A stretch of 64,000 bases of DNA from Saturnia japonica (taxonomy: Eukaryota > Arthropoda > Insecta > Lepidoptera > Saturniidae): the NCBI GenBank assembly GCA_033032175.1, contig CM065321.1:11244501-11308500 (forward strand). Reading direction: 5' to 3'. Below the pieces are notes generated by a model that searched no databases, had not been told where the DNA came from, and saw nothing but the letters and a program-made list of their open reading frames with translations. How positions within the stretch are numbered: the first letter of the stretch is position 1; every line of letters starts with the position of its first letter. Position numbers and translations under genes: made by a program. This document shows positions 55,659 through 64,000 of this stretch, piece after piece.

Positions 55659-58600
55659 GAGTTCCGATTTGGTCTTGATCGCGAACGGACGTGTCGCTCC
55701 GTTTGTGCTCTCGACCATCACGTGACTTAATTGTTGCGATCTTATATTTGGAATTTATTCGAATATATTGTTGCAATAACGACGTATACCAACTGGTGTC
55801 TAACGCTCGCGTGGTAAACCGCACTTTTCGGTGCGACTTGCTTGTTTTTTATAAATCCACGGTTTTGTGGTCGCTCACTGGATACCTGACGGTGCTAACT
55901 AAAGTGAGCGGGGCGTGACCCGAGCAGCCCGCTGGTTGTCTCCTTCAGAGGCAAACAGCCAGACTCGGACGGGCCTGGGAATCTAGGCCTTTGCGGTTAT
56001 CGCATAGTCTTGCCCCAGGTGTCTCCTGCCAAACCTTCCGATCCTGCACACTCCATCCCCGGGAACCTGTTTGGGCCTAGCCCGGTTTAATTACCGGTCT
56101 GCGTCCTCGGCCCCGGGCTTGTTAGGGCTCCTTAGGGTTGATAGGTCCTTCCTGTGTGTCATTGCACCTTGACCACAGGTCTCTTGCCGACTCCGATAGT
56201 CTTTTTAAGTTTTTGGCGCACCCCCCTGCCCCTAAGGCAGGGAGGCCTTTAATTTAAAATAAAATAAAAATGTCCCATTGTCCTCCCTCTTCTGCCGTCA
56301 TGGCAAATAACGTTACCGACCTGGCCACTTGCATAGGCAAGTTGCAAGCCAGGATGAAAGCGCTGGAATTTCAATACCAGCGCTATCAAAATTTCGTCGT
56401 ATTACGGTGTCCCTCTCTAGACGAGGAATACCGTAATCTACCTGAGAACGCCTGCGTGCGTCGCTCCGCTGCGACCGCGACCCGTCATGAGGCCGTTTCA
56501 GGTAGCGAGGCGGCCGCTTCAGGTAGCAAGGCGGCCGATGACGTCACGGCCGCGACCGTTATACCGACTGGCGCCGCGCCAGTCGGCGCCGCGCCCAAAC
56601 GTCTCACGCGCAGCGCTGCGCGTCCGTCCGCCGCGTCATCCGGGGCCGTGGCCACGTCTACGGCCACGCCCCCTGTCCCGACTAGCCAATCGCGCGGGTC
56701 AAGCCCCGCCTCCGTCAAGCGAGGGCCGCGAAATTCGCGGTCACAATCTAGGGTTACCAAAAATAGTCCGTACGTCCGTCCCGCGCGATCCACGGAAACC
56801 GCGTTAAAGACGAAAAATTCGTTTTCGGCCCTTCCGGTCGAACAAGACTCGCCCGCGAATCCGGATCCATCTCCGGAGATGGATACCGAGAACGACGGCT
56901 TCACCGTCGTGGCGTCGCGTAAGCGAACGGCGCGTAGCAGTCCGACTGCTCAACCGGCGCCTAAGGTAATAGCTAAGGCAGTAGTCAGGGGCGCCGCCGC
57001 CCCCGCGTCCTCCCAGCTCCCCGCGCCCGCCGGCGGGAAAAAAGAGCGTGCCCCACCTCCAATCATAATCCGGGACAAGGCAGCCTGGATGGGAGTCTGC
57101 AATGAGATGCGCAGACTCAAACTCGACTACCACAAGGCTAGAAACATAGTCAACGGGATTTCTATTTCGGTGAGTTCTTCGGAAACTCACCGTAAACTAA
57201 CCACCCTCCTCCGGCAGAAAGGTCTGCAATTTTATACGTATTCGCTCGCGGAGGAGCGCGTCCTCCGAGTGGTCATCCGCCGCATTCCGGTGGAGCTCGA
57301 CCCGTCGGAGGTGTGCTCCTCGCTCAAGGAGCAAAGTTATCCCATCCGGGAAGTACACCGGATGTACAGTAAAGATAAGCGGCCACTACAAATGGTAGTG
57401 GCCATATTGGACCTTTCCCCCGAGGGAAAGGCCATCTTCCAGCTAGAGACGGTGTGCGGGCTCTCCGGGATTAACGTGGAGCCCCCACACAAAAACCACC
57501 AGCCTGCGCAGTGCCACAACTGCCAGCTGTACGGGCACGCTGCCCGTAACTGTCATTCTCGTCCGCGGTGCGTAAAGTGCCGAGAGGACCACCCCACACG
57601 GGAGTGCACGCGCGAGCGTGACTCCGTCGTCCCCCCGAGCTGCGTGTTATGCGGGGAGGAGGGGCATCCCGCGAATTATCGCGGTTGCCCCAAGGCCCCG
57701 CGTACCACGCGGCCACGTACACAGAGGCAGGCGGCCCCCCGGGCGGCGCCCCCCGCCTCAGCCATCAAAGCGCAACCCCTGCTGGCGTCAGGGGAATTTC
57801 CCGCGCTGCCGGTCCCGCGCCAGCTCCCGGCCGCCGCCGGCCCCTCCGCACCCCGCGTGGTGCAACCGCAACCCGTGCGTTCATCGCAGAACGCATGGGG
57901 CCCCCGCCGCCCCAATCCACAGCCCCTTATGGCTATGGATATTCCCGCGCCCCGCGCTACTGCGCCCCGCGCGCCCGCTAACACTGTCGTCAATAGTAAC
58001 GACCTAATGATACTGCTCACCCGCGAGCACGATATCCGCGAGCTCATCGAATACAACGACCATTTGGAGCGCTTCGGTCTCATCAAGACCGCTTGCGCGT
58101 TCCCCCGCCTCGTAGAGACACTACAACGTCTCGATCGCGAGGCGAGTAGTAATAAAAATTAGGGCCTTTCAATGGCTAAGTTTAAACCGAAAGCGTTAAA
58201 TCTTTCATTTTTTAACGCGCGAAGCCTACTTCCGCAGCGTGATCTCGTCGCGACCTTTCTTAAAGATCACCAAGTAGATGTTCTTTTAGTGCAGGAGACG
58301 CTCTTAAAGCGTGCTAAACGTGATCCAAAAATCGCGAACTACAATATTGTAAGAAATGACCGGGCCGGCCGCGGGGGCGGCACTCTCATTTATTACAAAC
58401 GATCGTTATATTGTACGCCGGTAGATCCTCCGATACTTACCAATATGGAAGTATCCGTGTGTAGACTAGGAATGACCGACCACCCGTCCATAACGTTAGT
58501 CTCAGTTTATCTCTCGCCGAGGAAAGAGCCTCTCAGGTCTGACCTAGAAAAGCTACTTTCGCTCGGTGAATCGGTCATTATAGCGGGTGACCTCAATTGT

Positions 58601-61567
58601 GGACACACTTCGTTTGGCAATTGGAGAGACTCCAGTAATGGGGTTAAACTCGAAGAGCTAACGAACGTGCTAAACTTTGATGTCATAGCGCCACCCACTC
58701 CCACCCACTTTCAAGACAACTGTATGCCGACAGTGCTTGATGTAGCTCTCATTAAAGGTATCGCGCTTCGGTTACGACTCATTCGGGTCGTACACGAGCT
58801 CGACTCCGACCACCGTCCGGTCATCATGCAGCTAGGTCAACCAGACGACTCTAGCCCTCCTTCGGTCCAAGTGGTTGACTATGCCAAGCTAAAACATTAT
58901 CTTGCGGACAGGCCGTCCTCGTCCAGCTTAGATAGGATCCCGGACGTATTGGGGTCCGTTGCGGACGTAGATCTCGCGATCGATTCCCTGGTCGACCACC
59001 TGCAGGCCGGCATCGGAGAGGCCTCGAGAGAGGTCGAAGAGGCGAGCGATCACCGCTTCGTACTCCCTGCCGACGTGCGGGCGTTGTTGACGGAAAAGAA
59101 CGCGGCGACTCGTGCGCACGACCACTATCCGACCGAGGAAAACCGCGCACGTTTACGCGCACTTCAAAGATCGGTTAGAGCCCGTATATTAGAACTCAGA
59201 AGTCACAGATGGGACGCCCTCGTCGAAGGGCTAAGGCCGTCGCATCTGGCTTACTGGAAATTAGCTCACAGCCTCAAAATAGAGGCTTCTTATCTTATGC
59301 CCCCCCTCGAGAGGGGTCCCGGTATACCGCTCGCCTTCGATAGCAGCGACAAGGCGGAGTGCCTCGCCACTTGTTTGGAGAGCCAGTGCTCTCCGAACAG
59401 TGTCGATGCAAATACCGACCGGGTCGAGGGTATCGATGGATGCGTGCGGGAGCTGGATAAGCTCCCCGCGACAGACTCCCTGTCCCCAGTCACGTCTGAG
59501 GAGGTTCTTTCCATTATAAAAAGCCTTAAGCTTAGAAAAGCACCAGGTCCCGACGGGATCAGGAATGAAGTACTTAGACTTCTTCCCGATCGCCTCATAG
59601 CTCTTTTGGTCTGCATCTTCAATGTAGCCATAGCCCACTGCCATTTTCCAGCCGCCTGGAAAAAGGCCATAGTCATAGGTATCCGTAAGCCCGGCAAGAG
59701 CGCGTCGCTTCCCGACAGCTATCGCCCGATCAGTCTCCTAAATACTTTAGGGAAAATGTACGAGCGGATCCTTCTGAACCGTCTCAAGTCAGTAATAGAG
59801 GAGAAAGACCTCTATCCGCCTGAGCAATTCGGTTTCCGTGCTAGATATTCTTGCACTCATCAAGTGCACCGCCTCACAGAGCACGTTGCATTTAATTTTG
59901 CTGAATTATATAAACCCCGCCGTACACTTGCGGTCTTTTTCGACGTTGCCAAGGCCTTCGATAAGGTCTGGCACGAGGGATTGATCTACAAGTTGTATCA
60001 CTTTGAAATCCCCGATAGGCTAATTAAAATAATTCGCGACTATCTAACAGATCGCACCTTTCGCTATAGAGTGGAAGGTGAATTGTCCACGCCCCGTCCA
60101 ATACGCTCAGGCGTTCCCCAAGGTTCGATCCTGGCTCCTAGCCTATTTAACCTGTACGTCAGTGACCTACCTCGACTCCCGGAGGTCGAGGTAGGGTTAT
60201 ACGCTGACGATACAGTCTTATATGCCTCAGATAGGAATAGATCCCACCTCAGACACAAAGTCCAACGCTCCGTGACCACTCTCGGGAAGTGGTTTAACGA
60301 GTGGCGTATAGCCGTTAATCCCTCGAAGAGCGCCGCGATGCTCTTCGATGCGGATTCGTCACAGATACCGTGGAAGCTTAAACCTGTTAAGCTCTACGAT
60401 AATCCGATTCCGTATGTAAGAGAGACCAAATATCTAGGGGTAACCCTAGATAGTAGGCTCTCTTTTAGACCCCACATCCGTAAGGTTAGGAACAGGGCCG
60501 CGTGGGTCCTGGGCCGGTTGCATCCTCTGTTGTGTTCGGTGAGTAAAATGTCCACGCGACATAAGCTCACGCTCTACAAGACGTGTATTCGACCAATTTT
60601 GACATACAGTTGCGCCGTGTTCGCACATATGTCCGAGTCGAGTTTCAAACGGTTACAATCGATACAGAATAGGTTCCTCTATCGTCTCACCGGGGCCCCG
60701 TGGTATGTTCGAAGCGTAGATCTCCATAGAGATATGGAGCTTCCTTCGATACATGCCTACGTTAAACAGCTCTCCCGTTCGTATTTCGACACCGCGTCGA
60801 ACCACGCGAATCCGTTAATAAAAACAGCCGCCACTTATGTTCCGGCACCCACGGACATCCGGTGCAAACGCCGGCCGCGCAATATTTTTATTGATCCCGA
60901 CGATCACATCGAAAATTCGAATAAATATTACACATCCGTCTCTCCAAACAGAGCGTGCCAGCGCCCACGCCCGCGTAACCACCGTTCTCTCCGCAGAGGG
61001 CGGGCGGTCAATTTCGCTCCAGCACACCCGTCACGTCCACCCTCTCTAGCGGTAACCCAAGCCTAGGTCCGTTCCTCGGTGTGAAACCCTTGGGTCAGGC
61101 AACCGCCCGCGCGATACAAGTGACACTGTACGTGCATCACTTAGCTACCTACATACAACACTACACACGTATGAACATACACACGTGCACACCACACAGG
61201 TACATAGGTTCTGTGAGGGACCTTTTTTTTTCTTTTTTTACGCTAGTTAGTTAGCGCTAGTTAGTGTAGAAACATTCCGATTATTGAATACACATACGCT
61301 CGGTTCCTTCCTTCCTCCCAGGAGGAAGGGAACGTGCCTATGTGTATATTTAGTTAGCTCGAATCGTAGGTGTAGGGATTCGAATAGATCGCGACCTATT
61401 TGCGAACGCGACGACCGCCCGAGCCGAGGTCCGGCCACTTTGGCACCCTCGTGCGAGTCGTCCACAAAACTTTCGCGGCTGAGTGCCCTCTGCGCTCGCC
61501 CCCAAGTCCGGTGAAGCTGTAAAAGCCGCAGCGGCTTTAGGGCCCCTAAGGCTAACAGTGTAGTCAG

Positions 61568-61620
<53 letters not shown>
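55659..61620 (+). mobile_element. Full-length Jockey-clade LINE with intact ORFs
   Basis: 5,962 bp from GAGTTCCGATTTGG to a 49-base A-tail (61572-61620). It is flanked by a perfect 12-bp duplication TCCGCAGTTTCG (55647-55658 and 61621-61632). 5' UTR of 611 bases, ORF1, a nine-base gap, ORF2, 3' UTR of some 500 bases. Much GC-richer than its surroundings, especially ORF1. No stop or frameshift was seen in either ORF. With the long pure A-tail this suggests a recent, perhaps still competent insertion. Family relatives in the window: 23469-24464 and 11070-11147. Confidence 0.92.
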
Positions 61621-61623
<3 letters not shown>

Positions 61624-64000
61624 GCAGTTTCGCGGTACGACAAAAATAAGACATAGAGGAAGTTTTAGTTCGTGCCCAGATTAAGGTTACTGTAAAACTG
61701 TGACTCCAAAGCCCCGCGCGTGTAATTCTGTAGTGTGAAGGAGTAGAGGGAAACAGCTCTTCTGAACACTCACCATGATACAGAAGATAGGACACGCTCA
61801 GCGAGGTAATGTTCCTGCGCAGCTGAAGCATTTCGATGTACTTGGTAACGTCTGCATTATTAACAACGCAGATGTTTTGGTCTGTTTATTACTTTATTGT
61901 ATGATTGTATAAATAAATAAACGCCCGACGCCACATTGACAAAAACAGATTATTTATTCGAACTTAGTAACATTGACAGCCCGCCTTCTCATCGACTAGT
62001 GATGTTACCTACTCACAACAGCAGACAACCCGTCTATGCAACCTGTAGAAATCACCGAGGAGGTATTTAGCGGATCCATCCCAGAGATGTGAACAGTATT
62101 CCATACACGGCTGAACTTGTGCCTTGTAAAGAAGATACAATGGACCGGGCATGAAAAACCGTCACACCCTGTTCAGGATTCTGAGTCTGCGAGATGTAAT
62201 GGAGATGTCACCCATATTATATACTAATATTCTTTATAATATACCAATTATTTCAGTCTGCTTCGCTGGTAATTTATTATATCGTTGTAAATAATACCAA
62301 GTTCTATTCAACGTCATAATCGACTTCTGTACCTACCAGATTTAAATCAAATTTGTCCAACAACTATTTGGGCGTCATTGATGGCAACAACGCGAACAGA
62401 CGTACTTTCACATTTTTTTGAGTCTTATTTTTTTGAGAAAATTAATATTAAATGAGAAAGAGTCAAACCACTTTATTAAAACAAATTACAATACACTGAA
62501 CGCCTAAAATACGATGAAGGCTCAAAATCGGTTTTTATATCGTTTTTTGTAGTTTATTCTTTAAGAATCGATTTTCGTATAAGAAACCCGGTTTGAAAAT
62601 TGTGTAAGATATGAAATTTATAAAAGCGTTAACTTAAAAGCGTTATGTTTTCTGTCAAAAGGTTATCACTTCTTAGTAAATATTAGATGTATGCGCCATC
62701 TAGTAACTAATGCAAGAGTTATTTTAGTATTTTAATTATTTCAAATATACGTACAGTTTTGTTTATTCTTTTATTTGCTGAAAGATGGCACGATTTCTAT
62801 TGTTATTATTTTATTTTATTTATTTTAATATTTTAATAAAACTTACAGCTAAGTACTTATTTAAGTTACATGTATAAATTAATGAAGGCCATTTACAAGT
62901 TCTCACATATAATTAAGGATATTTATTTCTTGAAAACCGTAGTTAAGGAGTAAACCCCCAGCAGTGCGTCAGAGCTGACACACACAAAAACACACACACA
63001 CTGTTTCTTCATTCACCTTTTTTCCGGTATTGTCACTTACCGTTCGATGTGATAAAAAAGAAGGGCAAGACTAAAGTCCGAAAAATGGATATACATACCT
63101 ACATTCGATTTACTAATGTGTATCGAGTATGGTTCGAAGTATGTTAGTAAACTCGAGTGGACTGTAGCTGTATGACGTTCAATAACTTGCGGTCTCACCG
63201 AGGGGCGAAAGCAGTCTCTGAGCACACACGATATTCAGTAATTTAATCAACTATACAGAAGCACCGGTCAAATACTAAATAAGTTACTTGGTACGATTCA
63301 TTAACACCCAAGTGGAAAATAAATGAAACGAGCGTTTAATTAAATCAGCTATTTATTACATTTTCTATGTTATCGTTTTTCAAACTTTTAATCCAACCAT
63401 CCATTCTAGTTAAACCACAAATCTTTTTTTAACGTGGATTAACCCTGAATGGGTGTACAATCGCACGGAGGAGCTATGGAGGAAGTGGTTATGTCAGACT
63501 CTTATTCATTCACTGAACCTACAGTGTACGATCCGCCGCCGAAATGAGGGGAAACGGGATCGCGCAAGCATTCCACCATGTCGCCCAATATTTTGAAGAA
63601 TAAAATGAATTTGAAAAAAAGAACTATTGCCAGTCACAAAACATTTATTATTTTCTCTTGCAATTGCGATGTAAGACGTAGGTAAATACCCTCAGTTACA
63701 TATCTACTTCACGACAGGTTTATAAAGGCTTTATACACTTTTTTCTTAAGTTTCAGGGATATTCGTGAATCACATATCAAATATAAAATATATGAAATAA
63801 TAAATTTGTTACATAACTAGCTGTAACTGCGGCTTCACTCACGTAGACTGCATAATGTCATCGATCGGGCACACACGCGAATCTTGGTTCGCCGTTCCCG
63901 GTTATTTTAAAAACAAAAATGCTTATTGTGGGTGTTCCTTAAAAGATAGATATATACTCTCTCTCAATTTTTTATAGGTCTTTTTAATAACTACAATTAT

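Overview
The window reads as gene-poor, transposon-rich DNA from a moth or butterfly. The basis is AT-rich background, repeated tRNA-derived SINEs, Helitron-like ends of the kind common in Lepidoptera (subterminal hairpin then CTAG), R1-, Jockey- and CR1-type LINEs, and a short CCTAA tract (insect telomere motif). No host protein-coding exon, rRNA, true tRNA gene or CRISPR array could be supported. The window is best read as an intergenic region or a large intron filled by successive insertions. Family names come from motifs read by eye, not from database matches.

Layout. 1-1887: 3' part of a LINE with reverse transcriptase (RT) and RNase H, ending in 27 A. 1888-29080: old non-coding DNA with small elements: SINEs of two families, Helitron-like pieces, a pogo-like MITE (11349-11759), a hAT MITE with an 8-bp target duplication (20858-21188), two copies of a fold-back MITE, a putative solo LTR (16551-17176) and several LINE 3' ends. 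A truncated Jockey-type LINE (23469-24464, minus) sits inside an unnamed repeat, here called RepX, with an 11-bp target duplication. 29085-41777: one errantivirus-like Ty3/gypsy provirus with LTRs, primer site, gag, protease-RT-RNase H-integrase and an env-like remnant, all broken. Its 5' LTR is split by a 4.4-kb CR1-like LINE. 42530-43869: small LINE and SINE remnants, including an R1-clade 3' end next to CCTAA repeats.

44471-51132 is a copia cluster. It holds LTRs in both orientations, a perfect 155-bp palindrome, an intact 817-codon Gag-protease-integrase ORF that stops before RT, and a broken minus-strand copia pol. 51736-53307 is a mariner with TIRs and TA duplication; it is broken by mutations and by a second RepX copy, and lies in a repeat whose empty version is visible at 54428-54575.

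55659-61620 is the most complete element: a Jockey-clade LINE with both ORFs open, a 49-A tail and a 12-bp target duplication. It was inserted into the RT region of an older LINE on the other strand. 61633-64000 holds the rest of that older LINE, an R1-like 3' end and part of an inverted Helitron-like element.

Nothing here works as a host pathway. The useful information is the order of insertion (SINE in LINE, LINE in LTR, LINE in RepX, RepX in mariner, mariner in repeat, LINE in LINE, copia in copia) and the two open-frame elements at 45786-48239 and 55659-61620.
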